Position numbers and translations under genes: made by a program
The notes under the pieces: model-generated
What the model was told of the DNA's origin: nothing
The model's input: the letters and a program-made list of their open reading frames with translations, nothing else
Databases searched by the model: none
Source of the DNA: an uncultured Saprospiraceae bacterium
Lineage (GTDB): Bacteria; Bacteroidota; Bacteroidia; Chitinophagales; Saprospiraceae
DNA length: 18,352 nucleotides
Direction of reading: 5' to 3'
Assembly (NCBI GenBank): GCA_937894165.1
Contig: CALCSX010000144.1
Span: forward strand, 1-18,352
Shown: positions 7,111 through 15,953 of the stretch, piece after piece
Layout: each line of letters opens with the position of its first letter
Position numbering within the stretch: the stretch's first letter is position 1

Positions 7111-7587
7111 TCACAATTCCTTGATCATCCACACCGTACACGCATGATGTCCGGTGCTACCCATAGCTCCGGTGAGGTAGGTATAACCGCTTTTAAGGTA
7201 TAGTTTTTGGGCGGCTTTCATGCCGGGGAGGGTTTCGAGATAGCAATATTTATAGCCGAGGCTTCGGGCATGGTCGAGACATTGAGTTATCATTTGGATG
7301 CCGATGCCGCGGTTTCTTATTTCATGTCGAAAGTACATCTTCTGAAGTTCGCAAATGTTCGGCTCTCCCCCTGCCAATGGCGCAATGCCGGCTCCTCCCT
7401 GAATCTTCCCATCTTCTTCGACAATAAAATAGCTGCTGCCTGCTTTATTGTACTCCTCATACATGGCATCGAGAGAGGCGTCAGCAAAAGCAGTGCCTTC
7501 GCGTGGAGCTGCAAATTCAATGAGTACCGCACGGATCATTTCCGCAACTTGGGGATTGTCCTGCTCCGTTATTTTCCGAATCGTCAT
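7111..7587 (-). CDS. GNAT family N-acetyltransferase
   Basis: A 158-residue single-domain GNAT protein. The N-terminal MTIRKITEQDNPQVAEMIR is the usual first strand and helix. The acetyl-CoA loop is R91-N-R-G-I-G96 (motif R-x-x-G-x-G) after the strand ELQKMYF, and the C-terminal part (LETLPGMKAAQKLYLKSGY) is the standard motif B. It should transfer an acetyl group from acetyl-CoA to an amine; the substrate cannot be read from the sequence. Its ATG overlaps the TGA of the amidotransferase gene before it (7584-7587), so the two are probably co-translated. It is the last gene of the minus-strand run and faces the repeat-rich gap. Length is normal for the family. Confidence 0.92.
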   Translation of the reverse strand: MTIRKITEQDNPQVAEMIRAVLIEFAAPREGTAFADASLDAMYEEYNKAGSSYFIVEEDGKIQGGAGIAPLAGGEPNICELQKMYFRHEIRNRGIGIQMITQCLDHARSLGYKYCYLETLPGMKAAQKLYLKSGYTYLTGAMGSTGHHACTVWMIKEL

Positions 7588-8192
7588 AGTTCGAGAATGG
7601 TATTGGATGAGATAGCTTGTTTGACAGCCTGTAAAAAATTGCTTATCATCTGTGACCCAAGAGGTGTAAGGATGCTTTCGGGATGAAATTGCACGGCATA
7701 AATAGGCAAATGAAGGTGTCGCAATGCCATAATATAGCCTTGCTTGTCTTTAGCGGAAATAAGAAGCTGGTTCGGAAAGTTATCTGAATCTACCACCCAG
7801 GAATGATACCTTCCTACGCAAATCTCACTCTCCATGTTGTGAAAGATGGGGTTTTTTCGGTCACAAATCTCTATTTCAGAGGAAATTCCGTGAAAAACAG
7901 CATTTAGATTCAATAATTTACCCCCGAAACATTCAGCTATGGCCTGCTGACCGAGGCAAACGCCTAAAATGGGTTTTTTACCAATGGTATAGAGCAGACT
8001 TTCCATCAATCTTCCCGATTCTGAAGGAAGACCGGGACCGGGTGAAAGAACCAAAGCGTCACAGGAATCAATATCACTGTGTTGTATCTGATCATTTTTC
8101 AAAATTGTCACAGAACATAAACCGCTTTCCTCAAAATACTGCTTGAGATTATAAGTATAGGAGTCATAATTGTCCAGAATCAGGATGTTCAT
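7584..8192 (-). CDS. pabA: Anthranilate/aminodeoxychorismate synthase glutamine amidotransferase subunit
   Basis: A 202-residue class I glutamine amidotransferase that releases ammonia from glutamine for the synthase subunit making 4-amino-4-deoxychorismate (folate) or anthranilate (tryptophan). The start ILILDNYDSYTYNL is typical of TrpG/PabA. The oxyanion loop is SPGPGLP (50-56), the nucleophile is C79 in GVCLGQQA, GRYHSW is at 127-132, and the triad is completed by H170 and E172 in QFHPES. No chorismate-binding partner (PabB or TrpE) lies in the window, so the choice between folate and tryptophan is open; the absence of any trp gene nearby makes PabA somewhat more likely. It starts 37 bases after the msrBA stop and overlaps the GNAT gene by 4 bases, so all three may share a transcript. 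Confidence 0.92.
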   Translation of the reverse strand: MNILILDNYDSYTYNLKQYFEESGLCSVTILKNDQIQHSDIDSCDALVLSPGPGLPSESGRLMESLLYTIGKKPILGVCLGQQAIAECFGGKLLNLNAVFHGISSEIEICDRKNPIFHNMESEICVGRYHSWVVDSDNFPNQLLISAKDKQGYIMALRHLHLPIYAVQFHPESILTPLGSQMISNFLQAVKQAISSNTILEL

Positions 8193-8229
8193 GTGATGCT
8201 ATTGAATTGCAAAGGTAGTATATGAGACA

Positions 8230-9219
8230 TTAAGCATTGAGTTTATTAGCGAATTTCTCTCTTAGTTTTTTCAATTTCGGAGGAACCATAAACCGGCAGT
8301 AGCTATTGCCCGGATTGTCCCGATAGAAATTTTGGTGTTCCTCCTCTGCCGGATAGAATTCTGCTGCTGGACTAATTTCTGTCACGATTGGATCAGGAAA
8401 ATCACCTTTTATTTCAGCAATTAAATTGCACGCAGTTTCCTTCTGAGATTCATTTTGATAAAAGATAACAGAACGATATTGCGTACCGACATCATTACCT
8501 TGTCTGTTGAGTGTAGTAGGATCGTGAACTGTGAAAAAAACAGTGAGAATTTCTTCGAAACTGATCATCGAAGGATCAAAAACGACCTTAATTACCTCCG
8601 CATGACCGGATCTGCCGGAGCAAACCTCTTTATAAGTTGGATGGGGCGATTGGCCACCCGCATAGCCGGATTCAACGGATAAAACACCCTTCAATTCTTG
8701 AAAAACCGCTTCTACACACCAAAAGCAGCCACCGCCAAGGATAGCAACTTCGGATTCTTCAGATTCTAAGGCAGGGGTATTTTCATCTTTAACAAGAGAA
8801 AGTGAATTGACACAGTACCTAAGACCTGTGGGTTGTGGACCATCGGGAAAAACATGACCGAGGTGGGCATCGCAGATATTGCAGAGGATTTCCACACGAG
8901 TCATTCCGTAAGAATTGTCTACTTCATAGGCTATGAGATCGTCCTCGATTGGCGTGGTAAAGCTGGGCCAGCCTGTACCTGATTCGAATTTTGTGGTAGA
9001 GTCAAAGAGGGAAGTATTGCAACATAGGCAATTATAAATCCCCGGCTCGTAGGCGGAGCAATATTGACCGGTGAAGGGTCTTTCTGTTCCTTTGAGTCGG
9101 GTCACTCTATATTCTTCCTCTGAAAGTTGGGCTTTCCACTCCTCTTCGGACTTGATTATTTTGGTTTTATCGGTGGGGTTGCCTTGTTGTGCTTTGCTTA
9201 TTATATCCTTCCAATTCAT
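8230..9219 (-). CDS. Bifunctional peptide methionine sulfoxide reductase, MsrB-MsrA fusion
   Basis: A 329-residue protein that repairs oxidised methionine in proteins, with both stereospecific activities in one chain. Residues about 23-145 are MsrB (R-sulfoxide): zinc ligands C64/C67 and C113/C116, the GTGWPSF and HLGHVFPDG motifs, and catalytic C136 in GLRYCVNSLSL. C54, in GQYCSAY, is a possible resolving cysteine. After a short Glu/Ser-rich linker, residues about 157-320 are MsrA (S-sulfoxide), with catalytic C165 in GGGCFWC and the conserved SGYAGG, GHAEV and YRSVIFY segments. The order B then A is the reverse of the better-known MsrA-MsrB fusions such as PilB. There is no signal peptide, so it should act in the cytosol with thioredoxin as reductant. 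It is the first gene of the minus-strand run. Confidence 0.95.
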   Translation of the reverse strand: MNWKDIISKAQQGNPTDKTKIIKSEEEWKAQLSEEEYRVTRLKGTERPFTGQYCSAYEPGIYNCLCCNTSLFDSTTKFESGTGWPSFTTPIEDDLIAYEVDNSYGMTRVEILCNICDAHLGHVFPDGPQPTGLRYCVNSLSLVKDENTPALESEESEVAILGGGCFWCVEAVFQELKGVLSVESGYAGGQSPHPTYKEVCSGRSGHAEVIKVVFDPSMISFEEILTVFFTVHDPTTLNRQGNDVGTQYRSVIFYQNESQKETACNLIAEIKGDFPDPIVTEISPAAEFYPAEEEHQNFYRDNPGNSYCRFMVPPKLKKLREKFANKLNA

Positions 9220-9517
9220 AATGGGACTTTTTGGTATTAAACAGAAAAATGGGGAAAGAGTTGGGAGGGGGGCTTTTGATGAGATTTTTATTAGAAGAGA
9301 TAATTATAATTGATGGGGTGAAAGATTTTTCGCCCATCCCTGTTGGGACAAGTTAAAAACATACGTCGACCTGGAAAAAACAGAGGACAACAGGGACGGA
9401 GACGCAATGAATTGGAAGACGCAATGAATTGCGTCTCTACAAATAATTTTCTCGAACCACGAGAATTGATTAATGGAAAGCGTTTTCGAAATTCGAGAGG
9501 AAATTTAATTGGATCTC
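9220..9517. other. Gap of about 300 bases with a palindromic repeat, no gene
   Basis: Between two minus-strand genes. The part next to msrBA (9220-9330) should hold its promoter, but I found no clear TAnnTTTG on the minus strand. The rest contains the repeat element described separately and an AT-rich stretch before the end of the glycosyltransferase gene. The short plus-strand reading frames here have no coding character. Confidence 0.6.
9337..9440. repeat. Palindromic intergenic repeat element (GACGCAATGAATTGCGTC type)
   Basis: GACGCAATGAATTG occurs twice, at 9401-9414 and 9418-9431. The second copy forms a perfect inverted repeat with the following bases: AGACGCAAT (9417-9425), two bases, ATTGCGTCT (9428-9436). 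The first copy can also pair with the same right arm (GAGACGCAAT 9399-9408 with ATTGCGTCTC 9428-9437), giving two alternative hairpins. A further outer pair, TCCCTGTTG (9337-9345) with CAACAGGGA (9388-9396), lies just upstream. Hairpins of the form GAGACGCnAT...ATnGCGTCTC are, from memory, common dispersed repeats in Bacteroidota and other phyla. No transposase gene is present. Confidence 0.65.
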
Positions 9518-10645
9518 CTACCAGCTTCGCTTACTCTTAAATGGACTGTAAAATAAGACCATAATATTCACTATCAACTGGTAAAAATCAAGGATAGGAA
9601 CCCACTTTAGCAAATCGTTCTCTTTAAACTGTACCGAAGTCTTTCTAACCAGTAGAATCCATAGCACCCAACGTGAAACAATTATTGGGATAACCAGAAA
9701 TTCGCCTTGGAAAAGCAAATAAAAAGTCAAGCCATACACCAACAGCGATGCGACATGAAAAAAGCCAAGCCACAACTGGTGAATCCATTTATATCTTATA
9801 GAAGATTTGATATGCCGCCCACGATTTTTAATATGTTGGAGGAGTGAGTCCGGACCTTCAGTATATACAAAGGACTGATCATCGACAGCTATGCTTACAT
9901 TCTCCCTGCCTGCCATTTTTTGTAAAAGCAAGTCATCATCGCCCCCCGCAGTCGTATATTTTCCAAAACCACCAATACTATTGAAGAGTGATTTTTTGAA
10001 TAATAAGTTTCTGCCAACACCCATATAAGTGAAGCCCCACAATGCCATATTCATATACATAAATGCGGAAGTGAAGGATTCATATCGAGCTAATTTGTTC
10101 GTAAGTCCGGCCTCCTTTTCAATAGGTCCATAGCCCAAGACTATTTCAATCACCCCATCCAAATCGTATTGCATGGTATTGATCCATTGATGGGACTTAG
10201 GGTGGCAATCTGCATCTGTAAAAACTAAAATATCCGTCTGAGCCGCTTCGATCGCCATTTTCAATGCTTCCCGCTTGCCTATTTCTCCCTCATTTTTTTC
10301 TCTGTGAAGGACTTTGAGACTGGGGTGTTTTTCGGCAAATTGCTCTAAAACTGCCAATGTATTATCCGTAGAACCGTCATCAATGACTATAACTTGAAAG
10401 CCGATGTTACTTTGACGCAGCAAAAAAGGAAGATTCTTTTTTAAATTCGCAGCTTCATTCCTCGCACAAACGATCAGTGTAGCAGGCTGAAATTCATTTT
10501 TTACATAAGCCTTACGCTTCTTATAGGAGGAAATGAATGGGTTTATTCTAACAAAGAGATTGATCCAAAGAAGAGATTGGAGCGTAAAGATGCAAATAAG
10601 TATTAGAAATAAATATTCAGTAATATTCCAGTAATCCACCGCCAA
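9518..10645 (-). CDS. Membrane-bound family 2 glycosyltransferase
   Basis: A 375-residue protein. A membrane segment at about 11-32 is followed by a GT-A domain: VCARNEAANL (59-68), DDGSTD (89-94), the metal-binding DAD (144-146), GGDDDLLL (234-241) with the likely catalytic acids, and NRGRHIKSS where related enzymes have QxxRW. Two or three further membrane segments lie at about 295-345. It would transfer a sugar from a nucleotide donor at the inner membrane, probably to a polysaccharide or lipid; donor and acceptor are not evident. The frame has no ATG near its start: after the TAA at 10649-10651 the possible starts are TTG (10645) and GTG (10639), and I keep TTG. No other cell-surface sugar genes are adjacent, so it looks like a lone gene. 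It is divergent from the PorU2-like gene. Confidence 0.88.
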   Translation of the reverse strand: MAVDYWNITEYLFLILICIFTLQSLLWINLFVRINPFISSYKKRKAYVKNEFQPATLIVCARNEAANLKKNLPFLLRQSNIGFQVIVIDDGSTDNTLAVLEQFAEKHPSLKVLHREKNEGEIGKREALKMAIEAAQTDILVFTDADCHPKSHQWINTMQYDLDGVIEIVLGYGPIEKEAGLTNKLARYESFTSAFMYMNMALWGFTYMGVGRNLLFKKSLFNSIGGFGKYTTAGGDDDLLLQKMAGRENVSIAVDDQSFVYTEGPDSLLQHIKNRGRHIKSSIRYKWIHQLWLGFFHVASLLVYGLTFYLLFQGEFLVIPIIVSRWVLWILLVRKTSVQFKENDLLKWVPILDFYQLIVNIMVLFYSPFKSKRSW

Positions 10646-10840
10646 AATTTAATAATTTCGGTGTAATTTAAGTCTTTCTTCTCTATTTTAGTGTGTTTTG
10701 ATATTTAGATTTTTATAATATTATCAAATCTTTTCCAAAATAACCTTATTGTCAGTTTGATATTTGATTATAATCGGCGATTTAGGATATGAAATCTTTA
10801 TTAAATCAGTTATAATCTATTATAAATTAAGCTAATGAAG

Positions 10841-10848
10841 TATTTTTG
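10841..10848 (+). promoter_or_regulatory. Candidate -7 promoter element for the PorU2-like gene
   Basis: TATTTTTG fits TAnnTTTG and lies 77 bases before the ATG at 10926, in a 280-base AT-rich gap between divergent genes. No TTG is found at the usual distance upstream, so the call rests on the -7 motif and context alone. No equally good motif was seen on the minus strand for the glycosyltransferase gene. Nothing else was recognised in the gap. Confidence 0.35.
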
Positions 10849-10925
10849 TGTTATCTCCTTGATTTATAGAAATATCTGCTTAGTAGAGAGACATAGAAAA
10901 AGCGAGTTGATAAAACGAATAACAA

Positions 10926-13900
10926 ATGCAGCATTTTAAATTTATATTTTTCCTTATCATAATTTCATTTAGTTTCTCCTTTACTCTTGAAGCACAGATT
11001 CGCATCGGACAGGATACTATTTTCGGGAATGAATGGCTGGAGAAAGATCGGGACTATATCAAATTAAGATTGTCAGAAAATGGAATATATAGGATCTCCG
11101 GTGAGGATCTCGCCGGTGCAGGATTTCCCTTGGGAACGGTTAATGGTTCAGATATTTCCCTTTTTCGATATGGCATAGAAGAGCCGATATTTGTTTCCCG
11201 GTCAGGACAATTGAATGCGGGTGATTTTATTGAATTCGCAGGGGAAAGAAGTGGAACTTTGCCGGACTCCTATTTATTTGAGGAAGGCGTAGATGGACTC
11301 TTGAACCCTCATTATTCTCTCTTCTCTGATTCCTCCGCTTATTTTATCAGTTGGAGTCCCACTTTGGGACAAAAACTTAGATATGAAAATGATGCAAATA
11401 CGATTACCGGAAATGAACAGATTCAATCTTCTTTCAGACATACCGAGATAGTCAATTATAACAATCAATTTATCAATTTGAATTATCGAGGTCAAACGGT
11501 TTCTCATTTCAATGCAAATACGGGCTTTGCTTCAGGCTTGGCTCGCACCATAAATGTTCCTGTCCCCACCATTCAAAGAGTCGTCGGTGGAATGGCTGAA
11601 GTCAAAGTTAAGTTGGTGACAGGTTCCAGAACATCTAATCAACCGGAAAAGAATTTACAAATTCTAGTCAATGGTGATATATATATCGATGAATTCGTTC
11701 AGGGCAACAGCGTCTTAGAGTATGTTTTCGAAGTGCCTACCTCTGCCCTTACCAATAGCACCACCGTGAGAATTTATGGTGCCGGGAGTGCGGCAGACAG
11801 ATATCAGGTGGCCTATGTATCTATTACCTATGACAGAAATTTTAATTTTACGAGCGATGGGGTAGTCCACTGGACAGAGCAAAATTTCCCCGGCAATGCA
11901 GAAATTCAACTTTTATTAGGAGGAGAAGATGAAAATGTAGTTGTTTTGGATAAGTTCAATCGCAAAAGAACGGTTATTGAAAGGTCTGGAAATAGCTATC
12001 CCCTTCGTTTAGCTGACAGAGAGACTGTAGAATTATTCATTGAGGCTGAAACCGGTATCCAAAAGCCGGATTTTATCAAAAAAGTAAGAATCGAAGAATT
12101 AAATACCGGCAATGCTGATTATTTAATAGTTTCACATCCATATTTTATAAGCGGGCCGGGAGCGGGGGCTCTACAGGAATATATAGCTTATCGAAGTTCT
12201 GCAGATGGAGGTGGATTCAGTATTGAGGTGGTCAATATTCTTGATATTTACAATCAATTTGGCTTTGGTATAGACAATCACGATCTGGCGCTCAGAAGTT
12301 TTGTGAATTATGCTGTCAATGGATCAGAAAGATTGAAATTTCTAAATATAATAGGAAAAGGAATACAATTTACGGAACTAAGGAAAGAAGCTGATTATCA
12401 AGCTTATAAACACCTGAATTTTGTCTCTTCGTATGGCTCACCCGGATCTGATAATATTATCGGAAGTCGAGATTTACATACTGAAATGATTATTAAAATA
12501 GGTCGACTTCCAGTTACCGAACCTGCTGAATTGACCGCCTATCTTGCCAAATTAAAAATACAGGAGTCTTCTTTAAATAATCTTCCTGAGGATATTGAAA
12601 AGAGAATTCAGCTGAAAAGAATCGTTCATCTAAGTGGTGGAGATGTAAATATTCAAGCCAGCTTAAGGAATTATATGGACAATTTGGGTCTGACCATCAA
12701 TGAAACAGCTTTAGGAGCTTTTGTCGAAAGTTATTATAAAAGATCCGGAGAAGTTATTGACCAGGGAATCGAACAGGTCTATAATTTAATCAATGAAGGC
12801 GCCTTCCTGGTGACTTTTTTCGGCCATTCCTCTTCGGCGACTTTTGATCTGAACATAGGCAATCTCAACAGCTACACCAATACCGAAATGTTTCCCATCA
12901 TGTTGGCATTGGGTTGCTATTCCGGAAATTATCACGTGCCGTTCACAACTATCGGTGAAAATTTGACATTTGCTCCCACAAAAGCATTTATTGCCAATAT
13001 TGCCTCCGCGGGCCTTTCCTCACCTAGTGAACTCAATTTCTTTACCAGGGAATTTTACAAGAATTTGGGAGATGATGTAGAAAGTGATTTTGTAAGGGAA
13101 AAAATGAACAAGGTTCTGAATCAAATGGGCAATTCGAACACGAAAATTTCCCAATACATGAACTTTATTGGAGATCCGGCGCTAAGACATTATGTTCCCA
13201 AGGGTCCGGATGTGAGTTTTCGATTTTCAGAAACAGCATTTGACCCACCCGTCATCAATACTGATGTAGACACTGTTGAGGTCAGCTTAAAAGTTATAAA
13301 TTTAGGTGCTTCTTCGACAGATGAGGTAAGCCTCAGTGTCGAGCGGGTTCTACCTACGGGGGAGGTTTTGGAACTGTTTACAGGAGAAATTGGTGTACCG
13401 AATTTCGATAGCACTGTTCAACTAAAATTCCCTACAGAATCAGGAAATTTCATCGGAAGGAATGTGATTCGTGCCCGATTGAATGAGGATCAAGCGCTGG
13501 ATGAATGGCCTTCTAATATTGCTTACTCCAATAATACTTTGGCCAACAATTTCGGTGAAAATGGCTTTCCATTCTTCGTTTTCGGCTTTAATGTAGAGCC
13601 GGTATTTCCTACCAACTTTGCCATAGTGCCCGATCAAAATGTTAGTCTGAAAGCGAGCGTTTTTAGTCCACAGATCACAGAGGAGGATTTTATAGTTTTT
13701 GAATTGGATAGTACGCCGGAGTTTAACAGTCCCCTTAAAATGAGAGAAAAAATAGGCTTTTTGCCGGGGAATTTGCCATCATGGACCCCGGGATTCAGCT
13801 TAGAGGAAGGAAAAGTATATTTTTGGAGGGTGAGTCAGGACAGTTTGAATGAAGAGCGACCTTATAATTGGAAAGTTTCCTCTTTTACCTATGTTGCAGA

Positions 13901-15953
13901 GCAGACGGGCTGGAGTCAAAGTCATTGGGCTCAGTTTGCACAGGACACTTTAGATTTGTTGGAAATTGATGAGAATAATAATCTGGATTTCGCTGCAACT
14001 CAAATAAACATAGACTTGAAAGTGGGACCCTATTCTCCAATTGCCGAAGCTGATGGACCCGCCTTGATTTTCAATAATGGGAATATTGCTTCCTCCATGC
14101 GCCCCTGGACGAATCGAAGTTCTGGAATATATGTGATGACGAGGAAGAAAAGAGCGCTGACTTTTTGGGTGAATTCCGCGCAAGGGGGCGGCGCGGGCTT
14201 GTATGGCAGCCGTTATGCAAACAACAGAGATCTTGCCTGTTTCCCCTATGATCTAACCACTGAGGCGAGCCGGGATTCACTCATCAATTTACTGGATAAT
14301 ATAATACCTGATGATCAATATGTTTACATTGCAACATTGCGAAATACTGCTCAAGATACCATAGACACAGCAATGCTGACCTCGAAGGGATTGGGAGGGA
14401 AAAGCATCGTTGATATTCTGAAGGAGCAGGGAGCGCAATTAGTGGAAGAATTTGCAGAAAATGGCACAGCCCACTATGGATTTATTTATGAAAAAAATAG
14501 AGATACTGTTTTGGATGAAGGCATTTCGCAGGAGTTTATCGATCCTCTGTTTTTGAATATGTATTTTCTAGAGTATGCACCGAATGGAATACTTCGCACC
14601 CTGCCGATCGGACCTGTGAAGAGCTGGAAAAACGCCCAATGGCAACATGATCCTGTCAGCGGCACCGGCAACCAAAGAGTCGAAATGAAATTATTGGGCA
14701 AGGATGAAGACGGTCAAACAACAGAATTGGTAAGTGAGAGTAACAATTCGAACTTTAGTCTGGATATTTCCGGAGCTGCCTACGAAAATATCGATCAACT
14801 CCAATTTATCTACAATCCTATGGATACTTCGGAGAGAAATGTTGCGCAGTTGAAGAGATTGCAAATCTTTTACGAGCCATTACCTGATTTAGTGATTTTC
14901 TCCAGAGATGTAAGTCAAATTTTGAATGATACAATACAATCAGGCGATGAAATCAGCTTTAATATTCAGCTTCAGGCTTTAATTGACGGTACTTTTAGTG
15001 ATACAGTAAGTTACAGCGTGAGATTGCGGGACAATACCGGAATACGATACGAAGACATTCAGAAAGTTTTTCTCAATGGCAAGGAGGAGGTTTCTAGAAA
15101 AGTGACCATTGCAAGCGCCGTTTACACCGGCAATCTTACGATTGAAGTGGAAATAAATCCTGAAAAAGACGTCGAAGAAACAAATTATTTGAATAACTTT
15201 TTCACAAGACAATTGATATTGCGAGGGGATAATATCAATCCTATCATGAATCTAACTTTCGATGGTCAGCGAATTTTAAACGGGGATCTGGTAGCAAGCA
15301 ATCCGCAAATATTGATTCTCGCTAAGGACGATAACACCTTCAAGTTATTAGACAAGGCTGAATTGTTCTCTCTCCAGCTGAAAAGACCCGGAAGAGATGA
15401 TTTCGAAGAGCTGACGCCCGATCAAGCTGAATTTTCTTTCTTCCCGGCTACCGATCGGGAGAATAATGAAGCGCGCATCGAGTGGAAACCCATATTTACC
15501 GAATCGGGAGAATATGAATTATTACTCAATGTGGTGGACAGCGAAGGCAATATTGCCGGGCAGAATGCCATGCAAATTTTCTTTAAAGTAATCACTGAAA
15601 ACAGTATCTCGAATCTTGTCAACTATCCCAATCCCTTCACGGACAGAACCCGATTCGTCTACACACTTACGGGTGCGAATGTGCCTTATGAGTACAAAAT
15701 TGAAATCTACACCGTTTCCGGTCGACTTATACGAGAAATAAGCAAACAAGAATTGGGCCAACTGCGGGTAGGCAGCAATATGACCGACTACGAATGGGAC
15801 GCGAGGGATATGTTTGGCAACAGGCTGGCGAACGGCGTTTATCTCTACAGAATGGTAATAAAAGATGAGAATCTTGATGAGGTCAAACATTACGATACCA
15901 GACTGGATAAATTTAGTAAGAATAATTTCAGCAAAATGGTAATTATTAAATAG
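10926..15953 (+). CDS. porU2: PorU2-like type IX secretion protein, C25 (gingipain-like) peptidase family
   Basis: A 1675-residue exported protein. A Sec signal peptide (residues 1-23, hydrophobic IFFLIIISFSFSFT, likely cut before Gln24) precedes an N-terminal beta-rich region (about 24-390). The C25 peptidase-like domain spans about 395-755 and starts at ADYLIVSHPYF; H634 in FFGHSSS and C664 in ALGCYSG fit the His-Cys pair of gingipains and PorU. Then come a CARDB/Ig-like domain (about 758-870), an FN3-like part (about 885-990), an ILEI/FAM3-like segment (about 1063-1192), a second CARDB-like domain (about 1315-1440), another beta domain (about 1445-1550) and a FlgD-like Ig domain at the C-terminus (about 1553-1675, NYPNPF ... 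WDARDMFGNRLANGVYLY). PorU is the sortase that removes C-terminal sorting signals from type IX cargo; PorU2 is the name for a long homologue in this phylum, whose exact role is less clear. No other type IX gene is in the window. A large C25 cargo protease is the alternative reading. Confidence 0.82.
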   Translation: MQHFKFIFFLIIISFSFSFTLEAQIRIGQDTIFGNEWLEKDRDYIKLRLSENGIYRISGEDLAGAGFPLGTVNGSDISLFRYGIEEPIFVSRSGQLNAGDFIEFAGERSGTLPDSYLFEEGVDGLLNPHYSLFSDSSAYFISWSPTLGQKLRYENDANTITGNEQIQSSFRHTEIVNYNNQFINLNYRGQTVSHFNANTGFASGLARTINVPVPTIQRVVGGMAEVKVKLVTGSRTSNQPEKNLQILVNGDIYIDEFVQGNSVLEYVFEVPTSALTNSTTVRIYGAGSAADRYQVAYVSITYDRNFNFTSDGVVHWTEQNFPGNAEIQLLLGGEDENVVVLDKFNRKRTVIERSGNSYPLRLADRETVELFIEAETGIQKPDFIKKVRIEELNTGNADYLIVSHPYFISGPGAGALQEYIAYRSSADGGGFSIEVVNILDIYNQFGFGIDNHDLALRSFVNYAVNGSERLKFLNIIGKGIQFTELRKEADYQAYKHLNFVSSYGSPGSDNIIGSRDLHTEMIIKIGRLPVTEPAELTAYLAKLKIQESSLNNLPEDIEKRIQLKRIVHLSGGDVNIQASLRNYMDNLGLTINETALGAFVESYYKRSGEVIDQGIEQVYNLINEGAFLVTFFGHSSSATFDLNIGNLNSYTNTEMFPIMLALGCYSGNYHVPFTTIGENLTFAPTKAFIANIASAGLSSPSELNFFTREFYKNLGDDVESDFVREKMNKVLNQMGNSNTKISQYMNFIGDPALRHYVPKGPDVSFRFSETAFDPPVINTDVDTVEVSLKVINLGASSTDEVSLSVERVLPTGEVLELFTGEIGVPNFDSTVQLKFPTESGNFIGRNVIRARLNEDQALDEWPSNIAYSNNTLANNFGENGFPFFVFGFNVEPVFPTNFAIVPDQNVSLKASVFSPQITEEDFIVFELDSTPEFNSPLKMREKIGFLPGNLPSWTPGFSLEEGKVYFWRVSQDSLNEERPYNWKVSSFTYVAEQTGWSQSHWAQFAQDTLDLLEIDENNNLDFAATQINIDLKVGPYSPIAEADGPALIFNNGNIASSMRPWTNRSSGIYVMTRKKRALTFWVNSAQGGGAGLYGSRYANNRDLACFPYDLTTEASRDSLINLLDNIIPDDQYVYIATLRNTAQDTIDTAMLTSKGLGGKSIVDILKEQGAQLVEEFAENGTAHYGFIYEKNRDTVLDEGISQEFIDPLFLNMYFLEYAPNGILRTLPIGPVKSWKNAQWQHDPVSGTGNQRVEMKLLGKDEDGQTTELVSESNNSNFSLDISGAAYENIDQLQFIYNPMDTSERNVAQLKRLQIFYEPLPDLVIFSRDVSQILNDTIQSGDEISFNIQLQALIDGTFSDTVSYSVRLRDNTGIRYEDIQKVFLNGKEEVSRKVTIASAVYTGNLTIEVEINPEKDVEETNYLNNFFTRQLILRGDNINPIMNLTFDGQRILNGDLVASNPQILILAKDDNTFKLLDKAELFSLQLKRPGRDDFEELTPDQAEFSFFPATDRENNEARIEWKPIFTESGEYELLLNVVDSEGNIAGQNAMQIFFKVITENSISNLVNYPNPFTDRTRFVYTLTGANVPYEYKIEIYTVSGRLIREISKQELGQLRVGSNMTDYEWDARDMFGNRLANGVYLYRMVIKDENLDEVKHYDTRLDKFSKNNFSKMVIIK

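Noticed and set aside
6841..7203. Plus-strand frames in the repeat-rich gap, including one overlapping at 6890-7147
   Set aside because: They run through degenerate repeats and into the 3' end of the opposite GNAT gene; the residues show no family pattern.
7207..7686. 159-codon plus-strand frame
   Set aside because: Lies opposite the GNAT and amidotransferase genes, both of which have intact family motifs.
9071..9540. Small plus-strand frames at 9071-9313 and 9343-9540
   Set aside because: They overlap the start of msrBA in antisense or cross the palindromic repeat; no coding signal.
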